Position numbers and translations under genes: made by a program. Of a DNA stretch of 64,000 nucleotides, positions 47,651-57,441 are shown one piece after another. Within the stretch, counting starts at the first letter, position 1, and the number at the start of each line of letters is the position of its first letter. This DNA is from Planctomycetota bacterium (GTDB lineage: Bacteria; Planctomycetota; Planctomycetia; Gemmatales; Gemmataceae): assembly GCA_016195405.1 (NCBI GenBank), contig JACPZP010000070.1, forward strand, positions 62,001 through 126,000, in the 5' to 3' direction. The notes below the pieces were generated by a model that saw only the letters and a program-made list of their open reading frames with translations, did no database searches and had not been told where the DNA came from.

Positions 47651-49360
47651 TTACTTGCCTTCGATGTGCGATGCCGACGACGCACCGGACTTCTCGCTCT
47701 TGCCGATCGTCGGGCTGCCGAGGTAGCGCAGGCTCGAAGCGCCGTGAATGGAGTAGTCGAGCTTGGACTTAGCGTTTACCGTCGCCGACGACGCGCCGCT
47801 GAGCTTGACGTTGGCGGATTCGAGCGTGAATTCGCCGAGTTTCACGTTGCTGGCGCCGACCACGCTGATCTTGGCGTCTTTTGCCGATCCCTTGAGATTC
47901 GCGGTGCTGGCGCCGGTCAGATCCAGATCGATGCCGCCCGCCTCAATCTCGCCTTTGATTCCGCTGGCGCCGACTACCTTGGCGCGGAACGGGTTTTTGG
48001 ACTTGAAGCCTTCCACGTTCGCCACCGTGGCGCCCGTTAGATGCACTTCGTCAAGCGCCGGCATCGTGATCGAGACCTTCATCGGCCCCGTATTGTGGAA
48101 AGACAATCCGCGATTCTTTGTGTCCATCGTGATCTCCAAGGTCGAGTCCTTCTTTTCGGCCTTGATCAGGTCGATGATGTTGTCGTCGGCGCTCACCGAG
48201 ACGCTGAATTTCTTGTCCTGGCGAATCTCCACGCTGAAAGCCGAGCTTACGGATACTTTCTTAAAGTCCGCAATCTTAAGATCTTTGGTGGTTTGCTTGC
48301 CCGAGCCGACGATGGTCTCGCGTTTTCCTGGACGCCTTTTCTCGTCGCCCTTCTTCTCGTCGTCGCCGCCGCCGGGGAACTCGACGGCCGGCGCCGCCGG
48401 CAGGACCTCCGATTCGGGCGCTTTTCCTTGGCGGGCATCGACCGGGTTGGGGCCTGGGGCCGCCGGGTCGGGAATCGTGGCCGCCATGCCGGCGCCGAGG
48501 ATGCCGACTGCGAGAAGAACGGCCGTTGCGATGAGAAGCTTGCTAGGCAACATGGTCTTAAGCGCTCCTTCCAATAAGGCGGCGACGTTGGCCGAAATTA
48601 GGCCCGCCGCCGCTTTACCTGCCGCCATGAGACCGGCGGCCTTGATTGTTATGATGACCAGCGGCGCCGGCACGGGCACGAGCGTCGCGCCGTGTGCAAC
48701 CGCTTCCACGAAAGCCGCTTCCACGAAAGCCGCCCCGCCGACTGCCAGGCCGGATCGGGCGAATCCTTGGCGGGCCAGGCGTCTGGCCAAAAGCGTACGG
48801 CCTCGAGCCAGACGGCTCGACAGCGTGCCTTCGGGCCAGCCAAGCTGCTGGGCCGCGTCCTTACGGATTTTCCCCTCCAAGTCGCACAGAACGATTGGGG
48901 CTCGATATTTGGCGGGTAGCCTTCCCAACTCGCGGTCGAGAATCGGCCGCAGCTCCAGCCACCCATCGTCGGATGACGTTTCGGAACACGTTTGCGGCTC
49001 CGGCATGGGCGCACCCACCTTTTCCCGGGTATGGCGCTTGGCGGTGAGCGACCGTGCCTTGAGGGCAGTCTGCTGGGCGACTCCGTAGAGCCAGTTGCCC
49101 ACCATCTCGCGCGGCGCCACCGCTGCGGCCCGACGTACCAGCACGAGAAAGGTCGCCTGAAACGCGTCCTCGGCATCCTGCTGGTGGCGAAGGATGCGGC
49201 GACACACCCCGAAAACCATGGGGCCATGGCGCAGCACAAGCGCCTCAAACGCCGCCGAGTCCCTGCCGGCTACGAAACGGTCCAGGAGCTGGCCGTCCGT
49301 TAACCCGGCGGTAAACGGCATCAAGACGGCCTTACGCAGTTGATCGAGCGCGACGTTCAT
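47651..49360 (-). CDS. ECF sigma factor fused to membrane helix and DUF2807 (GIN) domain
   Basis: 569 residues. Sigma region 2 (~30-85: AFEALVLRHGPMVFGVCRRI, then AEDAFQATFLVLVRRA) and region 4 (~145-190: LPAKYRAPIVLCDLEGKIR, then LGWPEGTLSSRLARGRTLLA) precede a transmembrane helix (~270-295, LLIATAVLLAVGILGAGMAA). From ~355 a DUF2807 beta-helix domain follows (VSSAFSVEIRQDKKFSVSV, then LTGATVANVEGF, VVGASGIKGEIEAGGIDL). DUF2807 is otherwise a secreted domain of unknown ligand. A sensing role for the outer part is inferred. Confidence 0.92.
   Translation of the reverse strand: MNVALDQLRKAVLMPFTAGLTDGQLLDRFVAGRDSAAFEALVLRHGPMVFGVCRRILRHQQDAEDAFQATFLVLVRRAAAVAPREMVGNWLYGVAQQTALKARSLTAKRHTREKVGAPMPEPQTCSETSSDDGWLELRPILDRELGRLPAKYRAPIVLCDLEGKIRKDAAQQLGWPEGTLSSRLARGRTLLARRLARQGFARSGLAVGGAAFVEAAFVEAVAHGATLVPVPAPLVIITIKAAGLMAAGKAAAGLISANVAALLEGALKTMLPSKLLIATAVLLAVGILGAGMAATIPDPAAPGPNPVDARQGKAPESEVLPAAPAVEFPGGGDDEKKGDEKRRPGKRETIVGSGKQTTKDLKIADFKKVSVSSAFSVEIRQDKKFSVSVSADDNIIDLIKAEKKDSTLEITMDTKNRGLSFHNTGPMKVSITMPALDEVHLTGATVANVEGFKSKNPFRAKVVGASGIKGEIEAGGIDLDLTGASTANLKGSAKDAKISVVGASNVKLGEFTLESANVKLSGASSATVNAKSKLDYSIHGASSLRYLGSPTIGKSEKSGASSASHIEGK
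48701..48730. repeat. 15-bp tandem duplication in sigma-DUF2807 gene
   Basis: CGCTTCCACGAAAGC occurs twice in a row, giving AFVEAAFVEA in the linker after sigma region 4. In frame, so the protein is lengthened without disruption. Confidence 0.7.
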
Positions 49361-49471
49361 GAATGCGGCCTCTACCTCCTATTACCCGGAAGACGGCGGT
49401 TTCATCCGCTTTCTTCGAAATTCGTGGGGCGTCATTTTGTAAGGCGTTTGAATTCCTACCCTTAGAACTAC

Positions 49472-50713
49472 TCAATACTTGACCGGCAGGGCGACGAGGG
49501 CGCGACTGCCGAAGCGAGCGGTGAAGCGGACTTGGGAGCGGGGAATAGCGAGTTGCAGGTTGGGGAAGCGGGTGAAAAGGCGCTCCAGAGCGATGGCGGT
49601 CTCAACGCGGGCGAGCTTGGCGCCCAGGCAGACGTGGATGCCGGCGCCGAAAGCGACGTGGCGATTGGGCAGGCGGTGAATGTCCAGCCGCTCGGGATTC
49701 TGGAAAACACTGGGGTCGCTGTTGGCGGCGGCGAGGCACGCAAAAATCATCTGGCTGCGGCGAATGCGCTGGCCGCAGAACTCGCAGTCCTCGCGGGCAT
49801 ACCGGGGCTTGGTGATTTGCGCGAACGAAATGTAGCGGAGCAGCTCTTGCACCGCCGAATCCGCGAGTTTCCAGTCGGCCGTAAGTTCAGCAAGTTGCTG
49901 CGGATTGTCCAAGAGCGTCAGCACGCTGCCGGCGATTTGGTGGAGCGTCGTTTCATGGCCCGCCACTAAAAGCAGGAAGACCATCGCCATCAGCTCGTCC
50001 TCGCTGAGGCGCTGGCCGGCCTCTTCGGCCTCGATGAGGGCCGCCATCAGCCCGCCGCGAGGCTTCCTGCTCTGCCAGCGGAGTTCCTCACGGATGTAGG
50101 TCATCATTTTGCTGAGCCCGGAAAGCATCCAAAGGATGCCCAGGACGCTGGTCGAGCCGGAGAAGCGCGCCGCCCAACTCGTGAACTTGGGGCGGTCTTC
50201 CGGGGGCAGGCCAAGTAGCTCGCAAATGACCGCCAGCGGAAAGGGCCGGGCGAAGTGCGCTAAGAGATCGACGCCGGGCGCGCGATCCGCCTGCTCGGCC
50301 AATCGATCGAGCGCTTGGTCGGCAAGCACTTCCAGGCGCGGACGAAGGGCTTCGACGCTCTGCCGTTGGAAGGCCTGATCGACGAGACTGCGCAGCCGGC
50401 GATGGTCCGGCGGGTCGCGAAGCAGCATGTGCGTCCGCACTGGCTGGAGGTTTCGCGGCAGCCAGCGCAGAAGGGTCTGCATCCAGCGATTGCCGGCGAG
50501 GGTTGGATTCTGCATGAACCGGTCATGATCGCGCAGAAGCTCGTTGACCGCTTCGTAGGTCGTGGCCACCCAGGCCTTGCCAAAGATCGGCAGCCGCACC
50601 CGAATCACCGGCCCCAAGTCGCGCATCCTCGCCCAGGTCGGAAACGGATTCTGCTTGAACGACTGCGAAAGCAAATCGAGTCGAACGGCAGGCGGCTCCG
50701 CGGCACTCTTCAT
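49472..50713 (-). CDS. Cytochrome P450
   Basis: 413 residues. The oxygen-binding helix has AGHETTLHQ, the ExxR motif is ELLR in VQELLRYISFA, and the heme loop FGAGIHVCLG places the ligand at Cys362. No N-terminal membrane anchor, so it is a soluble bacterial P450 requiring a separate ferredoxin and reductase, neither of which is nearby. The substrate is unknown. The ATG at 50713 is preferred to a TTG 36 nt upstream. A shared regulatory element lies upstream at 50857-50924. Confidence 0.93.
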   Translation of the reverse strand: MKSAAEPPAVRLDLLSQSFKQNPFPTWARMRDLGPVIRVRLPIFGKAWVATTYEAVNELLRDHDRFMQNPTLAGNRWMQTLLRWLPRNLQPVRTHMLLRDPPDHRRLRSLVDQAFQRQSVEALRPRLEVLADQALDRLAEQADRAPGVDLLAHFARPFPLAVICELLGLPPEDRPKFTSWAARFSGSTSVLGILWMLSGLSKMMTYIREELRWQSRKPRGGLMAALIEAEEAGQRLSEDELMAMVFLLLVAGHETTLHQIAGSVLTLLDNPQQLAELTADWKLADSAVQELLRYISFAQITKPRYAREDCEFCGQRIRRSQMIFACLAAANSDPSVFQNPERLDIHRLPNRHVAFGAGIHVCLGAKLARVETAIALERLFTRFPNLQLAIPRSQVRFTARFGSRALVALPVKY

Positions 50714-50856
50714 TTCAGCAGCTCTTTTTCGAGTTGGCGCACGATCCAATCTGGAATGATGATAGCAGATATCGTCCGAGTTCCGCTCAATCGGAATTCG
50801 GGCAACGTAGTCGCGATTTTGAGCTCATTGCGGACGCCCTGGGACCCGTTCGGAAG

Positions 50857-50924
50857 CCAACTTTCGTTTCATGAACGAAAAATGCGTTTCAGGACGTGCC
50901 TGTGTGTTGTGGAACAAATGAAAT
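50857..50924 (-). promoter_or_regulatory. Conserved upstream element, copy 2 (before P450 gene)
   Basis: Matches 38811-38877 when both are read toward their genes. It contains a perfect 7-bp inverted repeat with 5-nt spacer, TTTCGTT-TCATG-AACGAAA (50862-50880), suited to a dimeric DNA-binding protein. It lies about 145-210 bp before the P450 start, in the gap after the PEP-utilising gene. Confidence 0.65.
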
Positions 50925-50938
50925 CGTATGCCCAGAAA

Positions 50939-52729
50939 TCAATCCAAAATCTCCACCACTCCTCTGGTAGCGTCCAGCCTCACCTCATCGCCGTTTTTCA
51001 GCCAGCGGGTGGCGTCGGGGACGTTGGCCAGCGCGGGGAGGCCGAACTCGCGGGCGATGACGGCGGCGTGGGAGAGGAGGCCGCCGATCTCGACGATGAC
51101 GCCGCCGGCAAGCGTGAAGAGGGGCGTCCATGAGGGGTCAGTCGCCGGGGCGACCAGGATCGCGCCGGGTTTGATGAAGGCGGCTTCGTTGGGGTGTTGC
51201 AGCACCACCACCGTCCCGGTCACACAGCCGGCGCTCACGCACAGGCCTTTGCGGCGAACGTCTCGTGATTCGGAAGTCACTGGCCGCGCGGCGCCAACTA
51301 AGCGCGACAACTCGGATTCACGCAGTGCCAGCGGCATCTCCAACTGCTGCCAGCGGGCGCGTTCTGCCTTTCGCCGGTCGACGATCGAGGCAAGGTCGGC
51401 CGAGCGAGACGCATCGCCCAGAGCGGCTTCGATCTCTTCAAGCTCCAGAAAGAAGTAGTCGTCGCGCTGGGCGAGCCAATCGCGCTTTTGAAACCGCTCC
51501 GCCAGGACCAGGTGCCAGCGACGTACTTCGCCAATTACGCGAACCATCTCGAACCTGGCGCGCTCGCGAAGCTGATACACGGCTTGAGCTTTTCGGGCAA
51601 GCAGCCGCAAGATCGGCTTCAGCCAGGGCCGCTGCCAGGCGTACATCCTGGCGCTGAGGGTTGCCCAGACCTGGGCCGCTTCGCGCTGCTGGCGGCCATG
51701 AATCTCGTCGGGCAGCGGGCACGTCTCGGCACGGACATGCGCGCGGATGACTTGCAAGAGCGGCAACGGGACTTCGCGGTAGCGCGGCAACGCCCAGTCC
51801 GTCTCAAAAGTGCCGCGATGGCCGTAGACTTGCAGAAACCGGTCGAATTGAGTGAGGAAAGTTGTTCCCGCGAGCAAGTCGCGCAATTGGTTGAAGTCCG
51901 GGTCGGCATGTTGAAAGAAATCGCGGGCACGCTGTTCACGCCGAGCCGTCTGGGCCAGGCTCAAAAGGTCGAAAGCCTGCTGCGCACTGACCGATTTCGA
52001 GCCGACAATCGTGATGGAATTCGCGATCCGCTCCGGCGGCACGCCCAAGCGCGTGCATAACTTTTCCAGAACGGCTTGATACACAAACTGGCCGCCCAGC
52101 GCGAAGACGAGCCGCATGTCCTTCGGCGCTTCCGCCTGCCAATCGCGGAGAACGGCCCAGATCGCGCGGTCGCCAAGCTGGGCCGGATTGTAATCGCGGA
52201 AGCGCTTGAGCTTCCTGTTTGTTCCGCGAAACTGGCGGCGGATCAAATTGCGGATGCTGATCTGATACCAAGCCAGCCGCAAGAAATCGGGCAAGAGGCG
52301 GAGCAACCGGCTAGGCGGCGGGAAACGGGCCACCGAATCCTCGGTATCCAGTTCGCCCTGGTGTCCCAAGCCCTGCAGGATGGCGGCGGGAGCGATGCCG
52401 ACAGACCGGCACACGTGCCGAAACTGCGTCAAATTGAAATAAGGCCTGCCGCAGAACGCCCCCAACACCGGGCCCGCCTCGGCAAGCGGGGCCAGCAGAT
52501 TGCCCGCGTACATCCGTGCCCCTCGTTCCAGGATTTGGCACAGCGCCTTGAGTGTCTGCGGCGCCGGCAAATCGGGCAGGACCTCGCGCACGTTGGCACG
52601 CGTCCATTCGCGATCGGACGCTGCTGTGCCAGAGCGGGGGCTTTTCCACAAAGCAGGCACATTTGCACGGGTAACAAAGGACGCGTAACAAAGATCAGCG
52701 CACGCGATACTTCGCCACCACCGCCTCAT
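50939..52729 (-). CDS. PEP-utilising enzyme (PEP synthase/PPDK mobile domain), N-terminal ATP-grasp absent
   Basis: Up to 596 residues. The C-terminal swivelling phosphohistidine domain is clear: [20 protein letters not shown], then [19 protein letters not shown] with the phosphorylatable His. The rest resembles the middle region of these enzymes ([17 protein letters not shown] near the N-terminus, as in relatives that begin with W(S/T)RANxGEVLP). The ATP-binding domain and PEP barrel are absent, so it is a short family member or works with another protein. The start is uncertain: 52729 overlaps the upstream enolase-family gene by 35 bp; a later GTG/TTG is possible. Confidence 0.8.
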   Translation of the reverse strand: MRRWWRSIACADLCYASFVTRANVPALWKSPRSGTAASDREWTRANVREVLPDLPAPQTLKALCQILERGARMYAGNLLAPLAEAGPVLGAFCGRPYFNLTQFRHVCRSVGIAPAAILQGLGHQGELDTEDSVARFPPPSRLLRLLPDFLRLAWYQISIRNLIRRQFRGTNRKLKRFRDYNPAQLGDRAIWAVLRDWQAEAPKDMRLVFALGGQFVYQAVLEKLCTRLGVPPERIANSITIVGSKSVSAQQAFDLLSLAQTARREQRARDFFQHADPDFNQLRDLLAGTTFLTQFDRFLQVYGHRGTFETDWALPRYREVPLPLLQVIRAHVRAETCPLPDEIHGRQQREAAQVWATLSARMYAWQRPWLKPILRLLARKAQAVYQLRERARFEMVRVIGEVRRWHLVLAERFQKRDWLAQRDDYFFLELEEIEAALGDASRSADLASIVDRRKAERARWQQLEMPLALRESELSRLVGAARPVTSESRDVRRKGLCVSAGCVTGTVVVLQHPNEAAFIKPGAILVAPATDPSWTPLFTLAGGVIVEIGGLLSHAAVIAREFGLPALANVPDATRWLKNGDEVRLDATRGVVEILD

Positions 52730-53810
52730 CCAGCTCGACGCCCAAGCCCGGCGCTTCCGGCACTTGAATTTCGCCGTGCACCACCGGGAAGCGTTGCCGC
52801 GTCAGTGTTTGCCGGAGCGCTCCTTGCTCGACGCAATATTCGAAGTAGTGCGTATTCGGCAGGGCGGCGACGAAGTGGAGGCTGGCGGCGATGTTGATGC
52901 CGGTCTTGTAGGAGTGATTGACGCAGAGCCGGTGCCGTTCCGCGGAGTCCCAGCCGATGCGTTTGGCGCGAGACAGGCCGCCCACGCGGGTGACGTCGAC
53001 CTGGACCACGTCGATGCCGCCTACGTCCATCATGGTGCGGAACTCGGCCACATCGCAGATTTCCTCACCGGCTGCGATGCGCATTGGGCTATTGGCGCTG
53101 AGCCGGGCGTAGCCTTGAAGGTTGTCCGGGTGCAGCGGCTCTTCCAGCCAGGTGAGGTTAAACGGCTCGAACTGTTTCGCGCGGCGGATGGCGGTGGCCG
53201 TGTCCCAGCACAGGCCGGCGTCGACCATTAGTTCGATATTAGGTCCCAGTCCTTGGCGGGCGGAGCGGACATGGGCGATGTCGCCTTCCTCGCTTTGGCC
53301 CATCGGTCCCCAGCCGAATTTCACCGCGCGATAACCCTGGTCCGCCAACTGTCTGCCGATGCGTTCCGTCTCGGCCGGGGTGTCGCCGAACAGAATCGAA
53401 GCGTAGGCGCGAAAGCTCTTGCGAAAGCCGCCGCCCAAAAGCTGGTAGACCGGTCTGCCCACGGTCTTGCCGACGATGTCCCAGAGTGCGATTTCGATGC
53501 CCGACATCGCTTGGATGGCCGCGCCCTGCCGGCCGAAGAAGATTGACCCTTCCACCATGCGATGAACGAGCCGGTCGATCTCGAAGGGATCGTGGCCAAA
53601 AACGCACTCGGCCAGGCCGCGGCAAATCTTGTGCGACAGCGGCGCCTCGATGATCGCCTTGGCCACCGAGGACGATGAATCGACCTCGCCGAGCCCGACG
53701 ATGCCTTGGTCGGTATGCACCTTGACGACCAGGGTTTCCTGGCTGCCGTCGCACCGTTCATTGACTTCAGGCAAGCGGAGATGGATCGGCTCGACGCTGG
53801 TAATTTTCAT
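52695..53810 (-). CDS. Enolase-superfamily enzyme (mandelate racemase/muconate-lactonising type)
   Basis: 371 residues. The capping domain ([20 protein letters not shown]) leads into the barrel with the metal-binding acids in [20 protein letters not shown] and IAAGEEICD, and His in VNHSYKTG as catalytic base. A Lys is seen in AVKFGWGP. These enzymes abstract a proton next to a carboxylate, giving racemisation, elimination or lactonisation; an acid-sugar dehydratase is likely. The ATG at 53810 gives the family's normal N-terminus; the frame extends upstream but that part overlaps the next gene. Confidence 0.9.
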   Translation of the reverse strand: MKITSVEPIHLRLPEVNERCDGSQETLVVKVHTDQGIVGLGEVDSSSSVAKAIIEAPLSHKICRGLAECVFGHDPFEIDRLVHRMVEGSIFFGRQGAAIQAMSGIEIALWDIVGKTVGRPVYQLLGGGFRKSFRAYASILFGDTPAETERIGRQLADQGYRAVKFGWGPMGQSEEGDIAHVRSARQGLGPNIELMVDAGLCWDTATAIRRAKQFEPFNLTWLEEPLHPDNLQGYARLSANSPMRIAAGEEICDVAEFRTMMDVGGIDVVQVDVTRVGGLSRAKRIGWDSAERHRLCVNHSYKTGINIAASLHFVAALPNTHYFEYCVEQGALRQTLTRQRFPVVHGEIQVPEAPGLGVELDEAVVAKYRVR

Positions 53811-53820
53811 GACGCGGAGA

Positions 53821-55152
53821 TTATTGATTTCGAGGGAAGACTTCGCGTTGTGCCCTAAGGAAGTTGAATTTGTAGATCTCCCAGCCGGGGGAGACCCTGG
53901 ACGTTTCGGGGTCGAACGGCTCGTCGGTGCGGACCAGGATGTTGCCAAAGAGAATAATGCGTGGCAGATCGCCATCCGACGGGATCATGATGCGGCAATT
54001 GTAATAGAAGACGAGACGGTCGTCGCTTTTCTTGGCGCGCGGGAAGTCCTGTTTGGGGACATCGATCTTCACTCTGTTGGCAAAGGCTTTCGCGATTTGG
54101 GCGCGTATTTTTTCCTCCGGGGCGTCCGGCTGAAGGATCAGCTTCCAGTCCGTGCCGTCGAGTTTCTCGAAATCGCCCACGGGTTCGCCCTTTTCCGTCA
54201 ACGCGTCTAGCAGGCGCTTATCCAAATACTCCCGCGCAAGCTGATCGAGGTTGGCGATCGCCGCGCTTCGGGCGCTCTTGGCGATATCGATGCCTGTGAG
54301 CGTCGGCAAGGTGACATACCATTTCCGCTGTTCTCCCTCGCCGCCCTCGCTGCTCTTCACCTCGACCGGCAGGTCGATCGTGAAATTGGGAAAGGTAAAG
54401 CGATATTTGCGCGTGACCTGGTAGCTGCGGTTTTCGAATTTCCAGTCCACAACACCCAGGGGCTCGACTTTGAGCGTCGCGGGATCGCCCAAAAGAAACT
54501 GACCCACGATCGGATTCGTGCGGAATTGGGTGAGCTTTCCGGGGTTGATGTTGGCTTTTTTCTGCTCGATGGGGTCGAACATCTTTTGCATGGCCAGCTC
54601 GTTGGCGGGCTTGGCGCCGGTGCGTTCGCTGGGCCGAATCGTCAAGAGAAAGGCCTCGCGGAGCGCCTTGGGATCCGCCACGCCTTTGATCAGCCGAGGG
54701 AAAAAGCCCGAATCCGGACCGTCTTCCATGAGAAACGCGTTGGCCTGTTGCGTCACGGCCATCTCGGTCACGAAGGAAAAGGTCGCGCACGCCAGGCCGA
54801 GGGTGACGCTCAAGCCGATGGCCCAACGCGCCAGTTTGAGGCCGGCGCGGGTGCCTTCGGAGCGGCGGACCTGAAGCTGACCCATGAACCCCAATAGCGC
54901 GCCAGCGGCTGGTACGGCGAGCGCCCACTTCGGGAAAAAGAACGGATTGCCTTGAGACAGTCCGAGCAGCAAGATGATTGCGACCAGTGCGGCGAACAGA
55001 ATCGCCAACACGAAGCCCGCCACGGCCGCCCCGGACATGGGGCAATAGACCGCCGGCTCGCCCGGTTGCGACTCGCCCGGTTGCGACTCGCCCGGTTGCG
55101 ACTCGCCCGGTTGCGGCTCGCCGGACTGCTGCGAAGTGACTATATCCGCCAT
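53821..55152 (-). CDS. Membrane protein with N-terminal QPGES repeats, unknown
   Basis: 443 residues. A hydrophilic N-terminus has about four QPGES units, encoded by a 15-bp tandem repeat (55056-55124). Three hydrophobic spans follow ([53 protein letters not shown]). The remaining ~280 residues are soluble, with no family recognised. It lies between rpoZ and the enolase-family gene on the same strand. Confidence 0.75.
   Translation of the reverse strand: MADIVTSQQSGEPQPGESQPGESQPGESQPGEPAVYCPMSGAAVAGFVLAILFAALVAIILLLGLSQGNPFFFPKWALAVPAAGALLGFMGQLQVRRSEGTRAGLKLARWAIGLSVTLGLACATFSFVTEMAVTQQANAFLMEDGPDSGFFPRLIKGVADPKALREAFLLTIRPSERTGAKPANELAMQKMFDPIEQKKANINPGKLTQFRTNPIVGQFLLGDPATLKVEPLGVVDWKFENRSYQVTRKYRFTFPNFTIDLPVEVKSSEGGEGEQRKWYVTLPTLTGIDIAKSARSAAIANLDQLAREYLDKRLLDALTEKGEPVGDFEKLDGTDWKLILQPDAPEEKIRAQIAKAFANRVKIDVPKQDFPRAKKSDDRLVFYYNCRIMIPSDGDLPRIILFGNILVRTDEPFDPETSRVSPGWEIYKFNFLRAQREVFPRNQ
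55056..55124. repeat. 15-bp in-frame tandem repeat
   Basis: ACTCGCCCGGTTGCG repeats about four times (first unit has G at position 1) and ends with a partial unit. Encodes QPGES on the minus strand. Confidence 0.85.
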
Positions 55153-55180
55153 CAGAACACCTTTTTCGGAATACCTTTCT

Positions 55181-55465
55181 TTAGTCGTCAGACCCGCCCG
55201 CGTCGGAGATGTCGGTCATCATGGCTCTGCGGGCGGCGTCGGTGGCGCTGGCGCCGCGGTACTGCATTTGGCCGGTGGAATCGAGGAAAATCTTGTCATC
55301 GAGGATTTCCCGGATGACGATGGCCATCTTGTCGGTCGTGCGCAGCTCGACCAGGGGCCGGGCGCCCGTGTTCAGCGCCACCATGCGCTTTTGGATCAAT
55401 GTCGACAGCTTGAATCGGCCGCCGACCTTGTTGACGATTTCTTCTTCCTTCAGATCATCAAGCAT
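55181..55465 (-). CDS. rpoZ: RNA polymerase omega subunit
   Basis: 94 residues. Omega helps assemble RNA polymerase. The conserved block EEIVNKVGGRFKLSTLIQKR, then ALNTGARPLVELRT and MAIVIREI, is recognisable. Gene order yicC-gmk-rpoZ on the minus strand supports the call, and its start overlaps the gmk stop by 8 bp. Confidence 0.9.
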   Translation of the reverse strand: MLDDLKEEEIVNKVGGRFKLSTLIQKRMVALNTGARPLVELRTTDKMAIVIREILDDKIFLDSTGQMQYRGASATDAARRAMMTDISDAGGSDD

Positions 55466-56036
55466 GGAACTTCCTTTCGAATAATGGTCCGACGATGGCT
55501 CGCAGGGCCGCCACGGCTTCCTCCAGGCGGTCGTTGATCACTTGATATTCGTATTCACCGGCGCGGGCCAGTTCCACGCGCGCCCCGGCCAAGCGACGTT
55601 GCAACTCGTCCGCGCTCTCGCTGCGCCGTTTGCGCAGACGATTCTCCAGTTCTTCGACAGACGGCGGTCGGATGAAAATCGACACCGCTTCGGGGCAGCG
55701 GCTTTTCACCTGTTCCCAGCCTTGAACGTCAATCTCGAGAACTACGCCCGTTCCCGACTCGCGAAACGGCGTCACTTCGCGCTCGAGGGTGCCGTAACAA
55801 TTGCCGAATACATCCGCCCATTCCAAAAACCCGCCCGCGCCCGCCTCCGCAAGAAACGCTTCCTTCGTCCAATAGTGGTAATCCGCGTCCGGCGATTCTC
55901 CGGGCCGCGGCTTGCGTGTCGTAACCGAGACCGCGAGCCGCAAGGGCCAGCGCTTCTCTTCTAGGAGCCGATCGAGGACGGTCGACTTGCCGCTGCCGCT
56001 CGGGCCGGACACGATGATGAGCGGGGCCAAGGCCAT
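55458..56036 (-). CDS. gmk: Guanylate kinase
   Basis: 192 residues. Phosphorylates GMP to GDP with ATP. Walker A is GPSGSGKST (~10-18); SVTTRKPRPGE and the YHYWTKEAFLAEA and VLEIDVQGWEQVK blocks are family signatures. It lies between yicC and rpoZ, a conserved bacterial order. Confidence 0.95.
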   Translation of the reverse strand: MALAPLIIVSGPSGSGKSTVLDRLLEEKRWPLRLAVSVTTRKPRPGESPDADYHYWTKEAFLAEAGAGGFLEWADVFGNCYGTLEREVTPFRESGTGVVLEIDVQGWEQVKSRCPEAVSIFIRPPSVEELENRLRKRRSESADELQRRLAGARVELARAGEYEYQVINDRLEEAVAALRAIVGPLFERKFHA

Positions 56037-56068
56037 GGCATCTCAGATTCTGGAAAGCCGCTTGTTGG

Positions 56069-56959
56069 TTATTCCACGTTCTGCACCAACTCTCTAATCT
56101 TCTCCAAAGTTCCCTTGATTTCGACCACCTGCCGCGAGATTTCGACGTCGCCGGCCTTGGAGCCGATCGTGTTGCTCTCGCGAAACATTTCCTGAGTGAG
56201 AAACTCCAATTTGCGTCCGGGGCTTTCTTTCTCCTGCATGATCTCCTGGAAATGGTCCAGGTGGGTGGCCAGGCGGACCACTTCCTCGGCGATGTCGCTG
56301 CGCTCGGCGAAGATGGCGACCTCGCGGATAAGATCGTTACGGTCGATCTGCACGTCCAGTTCGCCAATTAGGGCGCGGACGCGTTCCAAAAGGCGGTCGC
56401 GGAAGCTGGTCGCCACCAGGCCGACGCGTTCGCGGATCACGTCAAGGTGATGGGCGATCGTGTCCCGGTGGGCAAGGAATTCCTGAGCCATCGCCCGGCC
56501 CTCCTCCTGGCGCATGGCCTGGAGTTTGCCGAGGGCTTCTTCGAGAACGCGTTCAATGATCGGCCAATCTTCGTGCAATTGAAAAGCCAACATGCCGGAC
56601 TCGGGGACGACGCCGGGAAGCGTCAGCACGCCTGCCAAGACCGTAGCGCCCCGGTCGGGCAGTCCCATCTGCTCGGCAAGAGTGCGAACCTGACTGACAT
56701 AGCTTTTCAAGGCAACAGGGTTGATGCGGAAATCTGTCGGCGCCGACTGCTTCTCGCAGCGCAGATGGATTTGCACGGTGCCGCGGCGGATGGAACGGCG
56801 GATGACCTTCTCAAACTCCGCTTCGAGGAGATGGTAGGGGTCCGGAGCGCGGACGGATACCTTCAGGTACCGATTATTGAGGGCACGAAGCTCAAGGGAC
56901 AGCGAGAGGGAGTCGCTCTGAAAGCGTGCCTCGCCGTAGCCGGTCATACTCAATAGCAC
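56069..56959 (-). CDS. yicC: YicC-family endoribonuclease-like protein
   Basis: 296 residues. Starts MLLSMTGYGEARFQSD and contains ALNNRYLKVSVRAP and the C-terminal EFLTQEMFRESNTIGSKAGD and VEIKGTLEKIRELVQNVE blocks typical of YicC. The family has been linked to RNA processing. It is the first gene of the yicC-gmk-rpoZ set. Confidence 0.93.
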   Translation of the reverse strand: MLLSMTGYGEARFQSDSLSLSLELRALNNRYLKVSVRAPDPYHLLEAEFEKVIRRSIRRGTVQIHLRCEKQSAPTDFRINPVALKSYVSQVRTLAEQMGLPDRGATVLAGVLTLPGVVPESGMLAFQLHEDWPIIERVLEEALGKLQAMRQEEGRAMAQEFLAHRDTIAHHLDVIRERVGLVATSFRDRLLERVRALIGELDVQIDRNDLIREVAIFAERSDIAEEVVRLATHLDHFQEIMQEKESPGRKLEFLTQEMFRESNTIGSKAGDVEISRQVVEIKGTLEKIRELVQNVE

Positions 56960-57010
56960 GCCAACCTCGATTGTGCTTTTAGTCGCTCTGCCTAGGATCG
57001 GCCCGGCCTA

Positions 57011-57289
57011 TTATCGTCCGGATTGCTCGCTGTAGCGGTATTCGATAACCGCCGACTGGACGGCCTTTACTTGCAGCATGGTCAGAAAGAGCCAAATGGC
57101 GGCGACGTAAATGGTTAGGCGCGTGAACTGATCGCCGGCGCGGGAGCCAAACGGGCTGGAGCCTCCGGTGCCGCCGAGGGCGCCGATGAGGCCGCCGCCC
57201 TTGCCGCGTTGGATCAGCACCAAAAGAACCAAAAACAGGCCCAAGAATATCAGAATGATGTTGAGGGGACCGGGAAGGAACGCGAGCAT
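57011..57289 (-). CDS. secG: Preprotein translocase subunit SecG
   Basis: 92 residues, two hydrophobic spans (IILIFLGLFLVLLVLIQ and LTIYVAAIWLFLTML) around the glycine-rich GKGGGLIGALGGTGGSSPFG loop, the SecG hallmark. Part of the SecYEG channel. An upstream TTG at 57328 is possible but the ATG at 57289 fits the family better. Confidence 0.9.
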   Translation of the reverse strand: MLAFLPGPLNIILIFLGLFLVLLVLIQRGKGGGLIGALGGTGGSSPFGSRAGDQFTRLTIYVAAIWLFLTMLQVKAVQSAVIEYRYSEQSGR

Positions 57290-57370
57290 CGCAAGGGCCC
57301 TTAGGTAGCTTTTTGACGAACTAGGCAAACCGGGGAAAATAAACCGTAATTATAAGGAGGGGTTCAGTTT

Positions 57371-57398
57371 TTGGAAAGGCGACTTCTCGCGTTATAAT
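57371..57398 (+). promoter_or_regulatory. Sigma70-like promoter
   Basis: TTGGAA (57371-57376), a 16-nt spacer, then TATAAT (57393-57398). Transcription would start near 57405, so the ATG at 57397 inside the -10 box cannot be the translation start of the gene downstream; the ATG at 57442 can. Confidence 0.65.
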
Positions 57399-57441
57399 GG
57401 ACGCTGAAGGATCATTTCATCGCCCCGAGAGTTATCGCTTC

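Noticed and set aside
47763-49088. Long plus-strand open frame (441 codons)
   Set aside because: Antisense to the sigma-DUF2807 gene, with low-complexity content.
53811-53975. Longer N-terminus for the enolase-family protein
   Set aside because: The extra residues are of low complexity, overlap the next gene and lack a ribosome site; Met at 53810 begins the family fold.
57397-57441. ATG at 57397 as start of the zinc-ribbon gene
   Set aside because: It lies within the TATAAT box; the ATG at 57442 begins just before the zinc ribbon.
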